A stretch of DNA of 35,895 bases from Bacteroidota bacterium (lineage in GTDB: Bacteria > Bacteroidota > Rhodothermia > Rhodothermales > Salinibacteraceae): NCBI GenBank assembly GCA_009908725.1, contig JAAAOT010000381.1, positions 1-35,895 on the forward strand, read 5' to 3'. The notes under the pieces are model-generated. The model was given only the letters and a program-made list of their open reading frames with translations. It had not been told where the DNA came from and made no database searches. A program made the position numbers and the translations under genes. This document shows positions 9,734 through 18,793 of this stretch, in pieces (position 1 is the first letter of the stretch; every line of letters begins with the position of its first letter).

Positions 9734-12031
9734 CTACAGTTCAACTTTCAGTCCCACGTAGGGCACCACCGGAAGCTGGTTGACGCGCCGCAGCTCGGCA
9801 AGGTCGAAGTAGAAAATATTTGACCGATCGTAGATGTTGATGGCCCCGCCCTGCAGGTCGAAGTCGGCCGCCCCCAGCGTGAAGGTGCGGCTGACGGACA
9901 CGTCCAGGCGGTGGTACACCGGCAATCGCGCATCATACGGGCGGTCGAAAATAAACCGGGGCGAGCCGAAATCCTCCGACGGATCCTGTTCCAGACCGCG
10001 CTGGTCGATGAAGCTGTCGAACCCATACACCTGTGTGTAGGGAAGCCCGCTGCTGAACTGCCAGCCGATGTTCGCCTTCGCGAGGCCGAAGTCGTACTCG
10101 ACGGTGGCGTTGACGCGGTGGCGCTGATCATGCGGGGGGTTGTATTCCTGGAATCCGCCCCCGAACCAGTCGCCGAAGTCCCCCTGCTGGGCTTCATATT
10201 CGACGACGCCGAAGCCATACCCGACGAAGCCGTAAAAATCGCCCCGTTCATACGTGGTCCGAACGTCGACCCCGAACGACCGGCCTTCGGCCAGCGTGGT
10301 GACGGTCGTGAACCGGCTCAGCGTACTCCACTTCGGAACGGGAAGGTTGCTGATCCAGCGATGATATCCTTCAACGGATACGTTCAGCCCCGGAAGAACC
10401 TGATCCGACACGCCGAGCAGCGCGTGGATGGACTGAGCGCGCTTGTCGTCGATCGGCGCCGGAACCCAGGCGGTGAAAACAGAGCCTGCGTCCCGTTCAT
10501 CGCTGATCCCCTCGAACGTTTGCTGGTATAGCCCCGTCGCGAAGTTGATTGTCGGTCCGTTTTCCCCGAAGAACCGTGCCTGTCCGCGAAGGCGGGGCTC
10601 GATGCTCATCGGATAGGTGGTCGGCCACACGATCGCTACGCCGGGTGTGAGATCGATCGTCGATACCGGAGAGAACGTGACGCTCGAAAAGCCGCTGAAC
10701 GTAAACAGTTCATCTTCTTCCACGTCGAAGACGCCGAAGCTCTCGCCCACGTCGTACGAGTACTGATTCACTTTCGCCGCGAGGCCCCAGTTCCACTCGG
10801 TGTTGCCGATCGGAAGCGTTGCGGAGAGGTCGGTATGGAAGCGGAAAATTTTGGCCGAACGGTCCCGGATGGCACCTGAACCGGTCGAGTTCTCGTAGCG
10901 GGACACGCCGCTCGTAACTTCGAAGAGCGAAGAGTTTTCCGGCACGAGGAGCACGCATCGGCCGGCCAGCACCCGGTTCTCGGCCTCGAACGTGTCGGCG
11001 CTTCGCGGATCGATCCGCCCCCGATCGTAGGACGACAGAAGCGAGACGCCGCATTGCGACCGTTCGCCGGAATCATGCAGCTTCAGGTAGAAGTCGTTGA
11101 ACTTCAGCGGCACGTCCGTGCTCAGATACTGCGGCGCGGTTTCTTCCACGACCGACTGCCGGGCGGAAACGAGAAACGAGAACGAGTCCTCTACGAGGGG
11201 CCCTTCAGCCCGCAGCTCGACCAGGAACGGGCTCGCCGACGCCGCCGCGCCGAACTTCTTCTTGTTTCCCGGTCGCATCGTTACATCCAGAACGGACGAG
11301 ATCCGATCGGAATACTCGGCCCCGAATCCACCGGCGTAGAAGTCGGCCGACGACACCATGTCTTCGGAGAAGATGGAGTAGAAGCCGATAAGGTGGAACG
11401 GATTGTAGACGAGCGTACCGTCCATCAGCACGAGGTTCTGCGATGGGGTGCCCCCTCGCACGAAAAGCTGCCCGCCGCGGTCGCCGACCGACACGACGCC
11501 CGGGATCGACTGAAGGTACGACGCGATGTCGCCCGTCGGGCTCGGCGTGGGGATACGCTCAATGTCGGCCACGCGGACCCGCTGCTTGCCTGCCTCCAGC
11601 TTGGCGCTTCCCCCTTCGGCCTCCACGGTGATCTCGTCCAGTTCCTGTGCGCTCGGCTCGATCTGGACGGACTTGGTCACATAAGAATCGGAGGTCTCCA
11701 GCCGCACAGTGTCGGTGTACGTCTGGTAGCCGACGAAGGACACGCGGAAGAGGTACGTGCCACGGCCCACGTCCTCCAGCCGGTAGAATCCATCTTCCCC
11801 GGTTGAGGCAGCGGTCACGAGCGAGCCGTCGAGCGTCGCGAGGACGACGTTTGCATCAACGAGACCGGTGCCCGTTTCAGCATTCGTGACGAAGCCGCGG
11901 AGTCCGACTGCATCCTGCGCCTGCACGGTGGGCACAAGCAGAAGCACCATCACGGCCAGGATAGGCGAAAACGAGGACATCCGGCGCGGGGCAGGTCGCA
12001 TAGATGCTGGAGGGTTCAGGGAAAAACGCAT
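9734..12031 (-). CDS. TonB-dependent outer-membrane receptor with carboxypeptidase-regulatory-like domain
   Basis: Predicted energy-coupled beta-barrel importer of an unknown ligand. The start at 12031 is the most upstream in-frame ATG; the ATGs at 11998 or 11980 are possible and would place the signal peptide (SPILAVMVLLLVPTVQAQ) nearer the N-terminus. After the signal comes a carboxypeptidase-regulatory-like domain (about 42-130, VTNAETGTGLVDANVV, EDGFYRLEDVGRGTY), then a TonB-box-like ELDEITVEAEG. The plug domain (about 150-270) includes SYLQSIPGVVSV, QLFVRGGTPSQNLVLMDG and VYNPFHLIGFYSIF. The remainder is an aromatic-rich barrel. At 765 residues it is shorter than SusC proteins, and no SusD partner is present. 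Two DUF4249 lipoproteins lie directly upstream on the same strand, a pairing typical of Bacteroidota. The three probably form an operon. Confidence 0.92.
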   Translation of the reverse strand: MRFSLNPPASMRPAPRRMSSFSPILAVMVLLLVPTVQAQDAVGLRGFVTNAETGTGLVDANVVLATLDGSLVTAASTGEDGFYRLEDVGRGTYLFRVSFVGYQTYTDTVRLETSDSYVTKSVQIEPSAQELDEITVEAEGGSAKLEAGKQRVRVADIERIPTPSPTGDIASYLQSIPGVVSVGDRGGQLFVRGGTPSQNLVLMDGTLVYNPFHLIGFYSIFSEDMVSSADFYAGGFGAEYSDRISSVLDVTMRPGNKKKFGAAASASPFLVELRAEGPLVEDSFSFLVSARQSVVEETAPQYLSTDVPLKFNDFYLKLHDSGERSQCGVSLLSSYDRGRIDPRSADTFEAENRVLAGRCVLLVPENSSLFEVTSGVSRYENSTGSGAIRDRSAKIFRFHTDLSATLPIGNTEWNWGLAAKVNQYSYDVGESFGVFDVEEDELFTFSGFSSVTFSPVSTIDLTPGVAIVWPTTYPMSIEPRLRGQARFFGENGPTINFATGLYQQTFEGISDERDAGSVFTAWVPAPIDDKRAQSIHALLGVSDQVLPGLNVSVEGYHRWISNLPVPKWSTLSRFTTVTTLAEGRSFGVDVRTTYERGDFYGFVGYGFGVVEYEAQQGDFGDWFGGGFQEYNPPHDQRHRVNATVEYDFGLAKANIGWQFSSGLPYTQVYGFDSFIDQRGLEQDPSEDFGSPRFIFDRPYDARLPVYHRLDVSVSRTFTLGAADFDLQGGAINIYDRSNIFYFDLAELRRVNQLPVVPYVGLKVEL

Positions 12032-12110
12032 AACAGAAAATCAGAAACAGAGGGTGGGCCGAAACGAGAGCCTGGGTCAAGGGCGACGCGGATGCGTGCT
12101 ACCAGGCGCA

Positions 12111-13028
12111 TCAATCACATTCCTGCTCTCGTCGCTCGTAGGGGACATCCACGGTGTTGGTCACGCTCGCGAAGACCAATCCGAGCCCACCGTCTACGTT
12201 GTCGTAGTTTCCGGGAAGAGAGACCGACTCGAAGTCTTCAAACAAGAACTCCGCTCCAGGAAAATCCGGGCCGACGGAGCCGTATCTTAGGATCACGTCA
12301 TTGGGTATGGCTGGAGGCGGTAGCTCTTGCCCCTGAAACGCATCCCCCAGAATCTCGAGGGCGACTCCCTGAAGATCGCGGGTCGCATCGACGAAGTAGC
12401 TGGCCTGCTTGTCGATGTCATTGTCTGCAGCGAAGTCGTTCAACTTCGGATACGTACCGACCACCGACGGAGTGATATAGACCGGCGTGAGCAGCCCGAT
12501 TCGATCGCCCTGTCGAGGCTCAATTTCGACCGAGAATCCGGTGGGGGTTCCCGGCAGCATGTCTGTCGTGTCGCCGCAAACACGCATCGAATCCATGGAC
12601 AGCGTGGGCAGGCCCTTCGGCGTGGTGAACTCCGCGCTGGCACGGGCCCCGTCGGGGCTTTGAATATCGACGCGATACACGGTCGACGAGTCGATCGAGC
12701 CGTCGAACACGAAATTTCGGACAACGCGTTGTTCGGAGAAGACCAGATCCTCCGGCTCCATTGAGAAGACCTCTCCGTTGGACGTATTCGTCAGCTCGAC
12801 CGTGAGCTTCGGATCCTGCGGCACGCGGCTCGACAGTGAGTCCCGCAAATCCTCGACCCGAAGGACGTGGCGCGTGTCGGCGACGTTAAACTGGCCGAAC
12901 ACCGAGAATCGGGTATCGGACTCCACAAACGGGCTGATAGCAGTGTCGCACGCTCCGAGCGTGCCCGTCATGATCAGGGCAAACAGCAGGAAGGCAAGCG
13001 ATCGGCCGGAAGAAGGGTACGGGCTCAT
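12111..13028 (-). CDS. DUF4249 family lipoprotein (copy proximal to the receptor)
   Basis: Predicted outer-membrane lipoprotein that partners the adjacent TonB-dependent receptor; its biochemical role is unknown. The ATG at 13028 is chosen because it gives a clean lipoprotein signal peptide (RSLAFLLFALIMTGTLGAC), with the lipobox Cys about 27 residues in. Upstream in-frame codons look non-coding. The mature protein begins CDTAISPFVESDTRFSVFGQFN, which fits the DUF4249 opening, and continues with an immunoglobulin-like beta pattern to a Cys near the C-terminus. It is about 305 residues. It aligns by eye with the next gene upstream at the start (CDTxIxP, FSxFGxxxV, LRD), so the two are tandem paralogs. 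The receptor begins 80 bases downstream. Confidence 0.88.
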   Translation of the reverse strand: MSPYPSSGRSLAFLLFALIMTGTLGACDTAISPFVESDTRFSVFGQFNVADTRHVLRVEDLRDSLSSRVPQDPKLTVELTNTSNGEVFSMEPEDLVFSEQRVVRNFVFDGSIDSSTVYRVDIQSPDGARASAEFTTPKGLPTLSMDSMRVCGDTTDMLPGTPTGFSVEIEPRQGDRIGLLTPVYITPSVVGTYPKLNDFAADNDIDKQASYFVDATRDLQGVALEILGDAFQGQELPPPAIPNDVILRYGSVGPDFPGAEFLFEDFESVSLPGNYDNVDGGLGLVFASVTNTVDVPYERREQECD

Positions 13029-13211
13029 AGAGCGCGGAAGTAGCGAGATGGCATACAGCGAGTAAAAACAGGCAAAGAGCCTGAGTGACAACATCCGGTC
13101 GTTCGAACGCGCGGTAAACTCTGGAATCGCGCACGAATTCCGGCGGGCCACCGCCGACCGGGGTTCTTCATCGTATTGCAATATTCATGGTCGGCCGCTG
13201 GACCGCATCGG

Positions 13212-14153
13212 TCACGGTTCAATGACGTCGCAGGTAGGCGCCTCCCCCCCGACGCGAAGTAGCCGGGATGTGCGCGCCGAGCTGAACACGGCACCAAATC
13301 CCTTCTCCACCGTCGAAAGCTCGGGCGAAGCACGCACTTCCAGGTTTCCGCTGACGTAATCCGGCCCCGGCCAGCCTCGGTTCGATGACGCCACTTCCAA
13401 CAGGATCGCATCGGGAATCGGGGCCGGCCGGCCGGCTGGACAGGGGGTAAGGCTGCGGTACTGCACGCATGCCAGGTCTTGCTGCGGCCGGATGATGACG
13501 TCCACGGAGTCGGTCACCTCCTGCTGCTGGTACACCCGTTCGAGTGTTCGAATCGTGAAGCGTTGCCCGATCGCAAAGTAGATGACGCGGAGCTCGCTCA
13601 GTTCATCCGTACCCCGCGTCGATACACGAACGCGAAACGGTCGCGGCTGCTGCGCTCCGACCTCCGGATCCAGGCACGTCGTCACGGCATTCGGCGCCTC
13701 CACGACTGGCGGACCAGCGGGCGTCCGAAAGATGGTCCGTGCCGTCTGCCCGCTCACCTCATCCTCTACGGACAACTCATATGGCGTATCGAGCAACAGG
13801 TCGTTCGGCACCACCATGTTGTAGACCGCACGGTCCTCTACCGAATCCAATCGGACCGGCATCTCCGAGGCCGTCTGCCTCTCAACATTCGTCAGACGCG
13901 CTCGCAGTTCGTCCTTCGCGTTCGCACCGCTCGGGACCCCGTCGCGCAACCGCGTCACCCGGACCTGCGACGTATCCCCGGGCGATGTGACATCGATCCG
14001 CCCGAAAAGGCTAAACTGATCCGAACTGTCCTTGTAGGGTTGAATCGACGTGTCGCAGCCAAGCACCGACAACGCGAGGACGACGCACAGAAGCGTCGGC
14101 GTGATGCGGGATAAAGGGTGGTGCGCAGGAGTCGGCACAGTGGCACAGCTCAT
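13212..14153 (-). CDS. DUF4249 family lipoprotein (distal copy)
   Basis: The second DUF4249-type lipoprotein and the first gene of the likely receptor operon. The ATG at 14153 gives a signal peptide (SRITPTLLCVVLALSVLGC) with lipobox LGC; the mature protein starts CDTSIQPYKDSSDQFSLFGRID. It is about 313 residues, with beta-rich composition and Cys residues in its second half (TTCLDPEVG, LACVQYRSLTPCPAG) that might form disulfides. It differs a good deal from the proximal copy beyond the N-terminal motif, so the two copies may have different jobs, for example different ligand or receptor contacts. Its promoter should lie in the 577-base divergent intergenic region. No recognisable ribosome binding site precedes the start. 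Confidence 0.86.
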   Translation of the reverse strand: MSCATVPTPAHHPLSRITPTLLCVVLALSVLGCDTSIQPYKDSSDQFSLFGRIDVTSPGDTSQVRVTRLRDGVPSGANAKDELRARLTNVERQTASEMPVRLDSVEDRAVYNMVVPNDLLLDTPYELSVEDEVSGQTARTIFRTPAGPPVVEAPNAVTTCLDPEVGAQQPRPFRVRVSTRGTDELSELRVIYFAIGQRFTIRTLERVYQQQEVTDSVDVIIRPQQDLACVQYRSLTPCPAGRPAPIPDAILLEVASSNRGWPGPDYVSGNLEVRASPELSTVEKGFGAVFSSARTSRLLRVGGEAPTCDVIEP

Positions 14154-14730
14154 CGGAAGTGGAAAACCGCATGACTCCGAAACCTCGCGGCTCCAGCGAC
14201 AGCCTCCACGCAGGATACACGCAGGAAAGCGGGACGCGAACGCGGCAGTGTGGGGACGCCAGAAGAGGAAGTATCCTGACCGCCGATCTCCAGCAGATAC
14301 GGCAATCGGCCTGGCCTGCACGCATCATATGAAATTGACCCTAAAGAAGCCAGAGGCAGACATCGCCCGACGGCCCGACCCCACAGCAGTCAAACAGAAA
14401 GACGTCGCCCGCACTCCTTCAGGCAGCGTTGCATGCGTGTTACTTACGCGCGTAGCGCCGACGTTGACCATCGACACTACTGTGAAGATTGTGTGCGCCA
14501 GGTCCCTTCTCGGGCCAGCGCCACAAGCGGGCACCGGCGCCGCCCGGTGACACGGCACGGCCGCGTGTCCGGCATGAATGCGTTCTGTCTTCACGTGGAC
14601 CGACTCGTCCACGGTTGGATGTGCACGAAGCGCCGTCTATCTTTGGTGATCGAATGAGACCGTGCGGACTCAGTACTGTCGCACGTTTCACCCTCGCCCT
14701 CACTGCGCGCCCTTCGAGAGCCCTCTGGCT
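14154..14730. other. Divergent intergenic region between receptor operon and ABC genes
   Basis: No supported gene; the short open frames here have a composition unlike the neighbours. It must carry promoters for both directions. One hairpin is visible (GACACG at 14549-14554 with CGTGTC at 14564-14569, nine-base loop), without a T-run. If the GTG at 14662 rather than 14731 starts the membrane protein, the region is 69 bases shorter. Confidence 0.4.
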
Positions 14731-15993
14731 GTGGACGCCGCCCCTCACCTTCCGTCACCGACCCGACGCGCCTCATCGGCCACGAGCCGGCTGGCGTATG
14801 TCCTGCTCCTCGGCATCATGATCTATGTTGCCGCGCTCCTTGCGGGGGATGCCACGCTGGACGGACGGCGCGTTGGACTCCGGATGTGGGCGTTATTGTC
14901 GGCAGGGGTTTTCGCCGTGGCGGCTCCGAACGTGCTGGCCCCGGACCCTCACGCGCCATTAATGCAGCTCCTGAACCGGTCGCCGGGGCAGCTGTTGCGC
15001 CAGCAGCTCAGCCGGTGGGGAGCCGTCCTCGCACTCTTTGTCCTGCCCGTCTGGGTGCTCGCCTTCTTCGACACGACGTCCCCGGCCGCCGGGCTCACGG
15101 CCAAGCTCTCGCTCGCGGTGCAGGCCACGATCGTAGTCCTGGCCACCGGCCTGTATGCCTTCGACGTGTATGCCACCATCGGCCGGCTGTCGCAGGACTG
15201 GCACGAGGGCAAGCGGGGAGGATGGTACCAGAGCGTCAAGACATCGGGCTACGGGTTCGATGTGCCCATGGGCCTGGTCCCCGCGCTCTTCGCGACGGTT
15301 CGTTGCTTCGGGGCAGGCATTGTCGTCATTCTCGCCGCCGCGACGCTCTTCGGCATGGCGCCGGCCGCCGCCTGGATCCCGGGCGCCGCCTTCCTGATCT
15401 GGAGCGGCATTCGCATCGCTCGTCACCGCCCGGCGTTCGACCGGCATTACTACCACACAAACGCCTTCTACGACGAAGTGCTGGGCGGCGGCAGCGTTGG
15501 CCCCTCCACCCGCGACCCGGTGGAAATCGACAGTCTGTACTGGATTCCGCACCGGTTTCGGCCGGCGGCGTGGATCAGCCTCCGACAGCTCGACCGCCGT
15601 CTTCCCCTTGGCCGACTCGTGGCACTCGGGCATGTCATCTTCTGGATTCTGCTGGCGCAGGAGGCTGCGCCGGCCGCTATCACGTCAACCCTCCTCCTCA
15701 TCGTCGGCATGCAGAACGGCGTGATCGGCCTGCTGGCCGGCGAGCGCATGTCCGCCCCCACGTTGCAGCTCACCCTCCACTCCCCGCTTCACTGGTGGGG
15801 CGTGCGCACCCTCGCCAACCTGCGGTGGCTGGCGCCGCTCCTGGCGAGCCTCGCCCTCGTCGCCACGGTAAGCGACGCCATGCCGTGGTCCAGTCTCGCC
15901 GTGTGGGCGGCAGTCGACATCGTCGCCGCCACCGTCGCTGCGGGGCTCACGACCGTCGCCGTGGAGGGCCGCACGCGCCGCCAGTATCGATAA
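14731..15993 (+). CDS. Multi-pass membrane protein, probable ABC exporter permease
   Basis: Probably the membrane half of a two-gene ABC transporter, because an ABC ATPase follows 49 bases later. The substrate is unknown. The GTG at 14731 is preferred; the GTG at 14662 adds 23 residues with a non-coding look (Cys/His/Arg-rich). The 420-residue product has about eight to ten hydrophobic segments: LAYVLLLGIMIYVAALLAG, then WALLSAGVFAVAAPNVLA, and a C-terminal group ending AAVDIVAATVAAGLTTVAVEG. A hydrophilic stretch in the middle (DRHYYHTNAFYDEVLGGG, then EIDSLYWIPHRF) would be a loop. I recognise no specific permease family, so the assignment rests on topology and context. Confidence 0.75.
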   Translation: MDAAPHLPSPTRRASSATSRLAYVLLLGIMIYVAALLAGDATLDGRRVGLRMWALLSAGVFAVAAPNVLAPDPHAPLMQLLNRSPGQLLRQQLSRWGAVLALFVLPVWVLAFFDTTSPAAGLTAKLSLAVQATIVVLATGLYAFDVYATIGRLSQDWHEGKRGGWYQSVKTSGYGFDVPMGLVPALFATVRCFGAGIVVILAAATLFGMAPAAAWIPGAAFLIWSGIRIARHRPAFDRHYYHTNAFYDEVLGGGSVGPSTRDPVEIDSLYWIPHRFRPAAWISLRQLDRRLPLGRLVALGHVIFWILLAQEAAPAAITSTLLLIVGMQNGVIGLLAGERMSAPTLQLTLHSPLHWWGVRTLANLRWLAPLLASLALVATVSDAMPWSSLAVWAAVDIVAATVAAGLTTVAVEGRTRRQYR

Positions 15994-16042
15994 CGGCCGC
16001 CCCCGCGCATTCGCCGCTGACTTCCCCTCGCTTTCGTCCTCC

Positions 16043-16657
16043 ATGCTCGTCCTCGACTCCGTTACGAAGCAGTACGGCCAGCACGAGCCGGTCATCCGCT
16101 CGATGTCTCACACCTTTGAGCCGGGTACGCTGACCATGCTCGTCGGACCGAATGGAGCGGGCAAAACGACGCTGCTCCGGATGCTGTCAGTCCTTGCCTA
16201 TCCGACGTCCGGAAGCGTCCACTACGACGGCCTGGACATTCACGACACGCCGTATCGGTACCTGAAGCACGTCGGCGTTGTGCACGCCGAGGCCGGACTG
16301 CCGGAGCACCTCACCGCGGTTGAGCTACTGGAATGGGTTGCCCGGAGTCGCTACACCTGGGACGCCGGTGGCGCCGGGCGCATCGGCGACCTCGACGATC
16401 GGCGGGTCAACCTGCTCGGCACGTACTCCAGCGGCATGCTCAAAAAGGTGCAGATCGGCGCCGCCTTCATCGCCCAGCCCGAGGTGGTTCTGATGGATGA
16501 ACCGCTCCGCTCGCTCGACCGCGCGACGACCGAAGCCACCATCGGCATGGTGGAAGAGTTCGTCCACGACGGCGGCATCGGCATTGTCGCTTCGCACTTA
16601 GACAGCGAACTGCGCGACCTTGCCACGGAGATCGTCACGATGGGGGAGCCGGAATAG
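16043..16657 (+). CDS. ABC transporter ATP-binding protein
   Basis: Cytoplasmic ATPase that would power the membrane protein encoded just upstream. All core motifs are visible: Walker A GPNGAGKTT (K41), signature YSSGMLKK, Walker B VVLMDEP, D-loop SLD and H-loop ASH. The Q-loop position reads VVHAEAGLPEHLT, without the usual Gln, as in many ABC-2-type export ATPases. At 204 residues it is a minimal nucleotide-binding domain without a C-terminal extension. The start at 16043 is the first ATG and gives the expected N-terminus (MLVLDSVTKQYG). The LxxHLT region and pairing with a single multi-pass protein suggest an exporter rather than an importer; no solute-binding protein is nearby. Confidence 0.92.
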   Translation: MLVLDSVTKQYGQHEPVIRSMSHTFEPGTLTMLVGPNGAGKTTLLRMLSVLAYPTSGSVHYDGLDIHDTPYRYLKHVGVVHAEAGLPEHLTAVELLEWVARSRYTWDAGGAGRIGDLDDRRVNLLGTYSSGMLKKVQIGAAFIAQPEVVLMDEPLRSLDRATTEATIGMVEEFVHDGGIGIVASHLDSELRDLATEIVTMGEPE

Positions 16658-16692
16658 AACGTCTTGCCCCGGGCGTACGCCGCTCACTACGA

Positions 16693-16727
16693 ACGGCGGT
16701 GGCGCCACCTCCGGGCACCACCGCCGT
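16693..16727. terminator. Hairpin between convergent genes
   Basis: A perfect ten-base-pair stem pairs 16693-16702 (ACGGCGGTGG) with 16718-16727 (CCACCGCCGT) around a 15-base loop. It lies midway between the ends of the ABC ATPase (plus strand) and the ene-reductase (minus strand), where a shared terminator is expected. Neither side has a T-run, so Rho-independent action is uncertain. Confidence 0.5.
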
Positions 16728-16756
16728 CTGAATCGTCCCATCTGCCGTGCAGGTCG

Positions 16757-17911
16757 TCAGCCGCGGGCGGCCAGTTCAGCAAGCTGATCGATCGTCTCGA
16801 TCTCTGCCTCTCCGTTCTGGATCTCGTCCCACGTGGGATAGTCCGTGTAGCCCTCGGCTCCGCCGTTATAGAAGGTGCTCTCGTCCGGTACGTTGACCGG
16901 AAGCCCCTCTCGAAGCCGACGCGGAAGATCCGGATTGGCGAGGAACGATCGCCCGAAGGTGACGGCGTCAGCGTAGCCGGACTCGACCGCGTGGCTCGCC
17001 GTTTCGCTGTCGTAATTACCGTTCGCGATCAGCACTCCCGCAAACACATCGCGGATCGCGGAGAAAACCTCACGGACCTCTCCATCCCCGGTGACCGGCG
17101 GTTTCGGGTCCGACGGTTCGACGAGATGCAGGTAAGCCAGACCGGCCTCGTCTGCGACGCGGGAAGCCGCTGTGAACGTCTCCACCGGCGTATCGTCCGA
17201 CATCGAGTTGAAGCCGGACAGCGGGGACAGGCGAAGGCCGACGCGTTCTGCTCCCCACACATCAACGACGGCATCCACGACTTCCTGCAGAAAACGGAGC
17301 CGGTTTTCGAGCGAACCGCCGTAGCGGTCCGTTCGCTTGTTGGAGCCGGATCGGAGGAATTGATCGATCAGGTAGCCGTTTGCGCCGTGGATTTCCACCC
17401 CGTCGAATCCAGCTTCGAGGGCCCGCTCTGCGCCGCGGCGGTACTGCTCGACCACGTCGGCGACCTCGTCCGTTTCGAGCGCATGCGGCGTCTCGAAGGG
17501 CTTCATCTCCATGTTCGCTGTAAGCGTTTCCCCTTCCGCTGCGATGGCGGACGGCGCAACCGGCTTTTCTCCGCCATGATACGAAGAGTGAGATATGCGC
17601 CCGACGTGCCACAGCTGAAGCACAATTCGGCCATCGGCCTCATGCACCGCGTTCGTAACGAGCTTCCACCCGTCCACCTGTTCGTCGCTGTGGATTCCGG
17701 GCGTGCGCGGGTACCCCTGCCCTTTCGGTGCGACCTGCGACGCCTCCGTGACGATGAGCCCGGCGGATGCCCGCTGCCGGTAGTATGTGGCATTCATCTC
17801 GCCCGGCACGTTGCCCTCCCCCGCCCGGTTGCGCGTAAGTGGTGCCATCAGCACGCGATGAGGCAGGGAGAGCTCGCCGGCTTCGAGAGGACGGAATAGA
17901 GGGGATGTCAT
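16757..17911 (-). CDS. nemA: Old yellow enzyme family ene-reductase (NemA-like)
   Basis: FMN-dependent oxidoreductase that reduces activated C=C bonds, nitro compounds or nitrate esters with NAD(P)H in the cytoplasm; a typical detoxifier of reactive electrophiles. The 384-residue length is normal for the family. Visible landmarks: LMAPLTRNRA near the N-terminus (T26 next to the flavin), LQLWHVGR, the substrate-binding pair in EIHGANGYL (H175, N178, with Y180 as candidate proton donor), DRYGGSLENRLRF, and a C-terminal phosphate-binding stretch ending AVTFGRSFLANPDL. It is encoded 160 bases downstream of a NemR-like TetR gene on the same strand. A perfect palindrome 91 bases upstream of the start suggests its own regulated promoter. 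The symbol follows the E. coli analogue; orthology is not proven. Confidence 0.93.
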   Translation of the reverse strand: MTSPLFRPLEAGELSLPHRVLMAPLTRNRAGEGNVPGEMNATYYRQRASAGLIVTEASQVAPKGQGYPRTPGIHSDEQVDGWKLVTNAVHEADGRIVLQLWHVGRISHSSYHGGEKPVAPSAIAAEGETLTANMEMKPFETPHALETDEVADVVEQYRRGAERALEAGFDGVEIHGANGYLIDQFLRSGSNKRTDRYGGSLENRLRFLQEVVDAVVDVWGAERVGLRLSPLSGFNSMSDDTPVETFTAASRVADEAGLAYLHLVEPSDPKPPVTGDGEVREVFSAIRDVFAGVLIANGNYDSETASHAVESGYADAVTFGRSFLANPDLPRRLREGLPVNVPDESTFYNGGAEGYTDYPTWDEIQNGEAEIETIDQLAELAARG

Positions 17912-17962
17912 ACAATCTGCGATTGGGTCCGTAGTTCAGCGCAAGGTCGGTACCGGGCCATG

Positions 17963-17974
17963 TGAGCCGGCTCA
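17963..17974. promoter_or_regulatory. 12-base palindrome in the ene-reductase leader
   Basis: TGAGCCGGCTCA is a perfect palindrome 52 bases upstream of the ene-reductase start. It could be a second operator or an RNA hairpin in the 5' untranslated region. It has no visible counterpart upstream of the DJ-1 gene, unlike the site at 18002. Confidence 0.35.
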
Positions 17975-18001
17975 TTTCTTCCGTCCGTGCAATCTCGGTA
18001 C

Positions 18002-18015
18002 GGAACGATCGTTCC
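18002..18015. promoter_or_regulatory. Candidate operator upstream of ene-reductase
   Basis: GGAACGATCGTTCC is a perfect 14-base palindrome 91 bases upstream of the ene-reductase start, in the gap between the regulator gene and the enzyme gene. It matches 12 of 14 bases of GAAACGGTCGTTCC at 18794-18807, upstream of the DJ-1 gene. Both are followed by the 9-mer TTCCAGAAT within about 20 bases. Likely binding site of the NemR-like repressor (inference). Confidence 0.6.
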
Positions 18016-18071
18016 AGAATTGGGCGTAACGGTGTTGTATTCCGCCGAGATCGCCGGTGGACCGTCCGGCA

Positions 18072-18656
18072 TCAGGCCTCCGCTAGGACCGAGAGGGTCT
18101 GATCGATGACATCCTCCAGCACGGCCTGATCCGGTCGTAGCTGTGATGTCACGTGGATCCCTCGGTAGGCATTGGCCAGAAACCGCCCGGCCGCGACCGG
18201 ATCCAGGGCGTCGTCAATTTCCCCGGCGGTCTGCCCTCGGCGCACCGCCATGGCGAAGGCATTTTCCATCCCCTGAAGACTTGCCGCCGTGCGCCGCCCG
18301 ATTTCCTCGTCGCACCGTGCGCGCTCGACCGTAGCATTGACGACGAAGCAGCCCCGGCCGTCGTCGTCCGAGCAGGCGACGCCCGCCTCCTCGAACACCC
18401 GTCGTATGCATGCAAGTGGCGACGAACCGTCGTCGAGGCGCTCCACCAGCTCGCGCGTTTCGCGATTCCGGTACCGGTCCAGGGCGGCCAGATACAGGTC
18501 GTGTTTGCTACCGAAGGTCTCGTAGAGGCTCGACCGGCTCAGGCCCGTGGCCTCCACAAGATCCTGAACACTCGTTCGCTCGTACCCTTCTTCCCAGAAC
18601 TGACGCATCGCACGATCGAGCACGGCGTCGGGATCGAACTCTTTGGTCCGGGGCAT
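18072..18656 (-). CDS. nemR: TetR-family repressor, NemR-like
   Basis: Predicted DNA-binding repressor relieved by reactive electrophiles or oxidants. The ATG at 18656 (MPRTKEFDPDAVLDRAMRQF) gives 194 residues, the normal TetR size; an in-frame upstream extension is Arg-rich and looks non-coding. The helix-turn-helix is at about 26-50 (TSVQDLVEATGLSRSSLYETFGSKHDLY). The ligand domain has C83, C95, C103 and C115. C103 sits in DGRGCFVVNATVE, which by eye corresponds to the redox-sensing Cys106 region (SGCLTV) of E. coli NemR (family knowledge). It lies upstream of the ene-reductase on the same strand and divergent from the DJ-1 gene, so it probably controls both and itself. The symbol is by analogy. 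Confidence 0.85.
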   Translation of the reverse strand: MPRTKEFDPDAVLDRAMRQFWEEGYERTSVQDLVEATGLSRSSLYETFGSKHDLYLAALDRYRNRETRELVERLDDGSSPLACIRRVFEEAGVACSDDDGRGCFVVNATVERARCDEEIGRRTAASLQGMENAFAMAVRRGQTAGEIDDALDPVAAGRFLANAYRGIHVTSQLRPDQAVLEDVIDQTLSVLAEA

Positions 18657-18793
18657 AAGAACGCGAGGGTTACTGAGGGTACGACATCGGACGCGCCGGG
18701 AAGGCCGATCTCGAAGCACACGACGTGTCGGCACACGCCATATGAACATTCCAGACATCCCGGCCTATTTTGCCGTATGCGTACCGGCAGGAC

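Noticed and set aside
9734-14153. SusC/SusD polysaccharide locus
   Set aside because: The receptor is only 765 residues, the lipoproteins match DUF4249 rather than SusD, and no glycoside hydrolase is near.
14154-14730. tRNA or small RNA gene in the divergent intergenic region
   Set aside because: No cloverleaf or conserved T-arm sequence was found; only one modest hairpin without a T-run.
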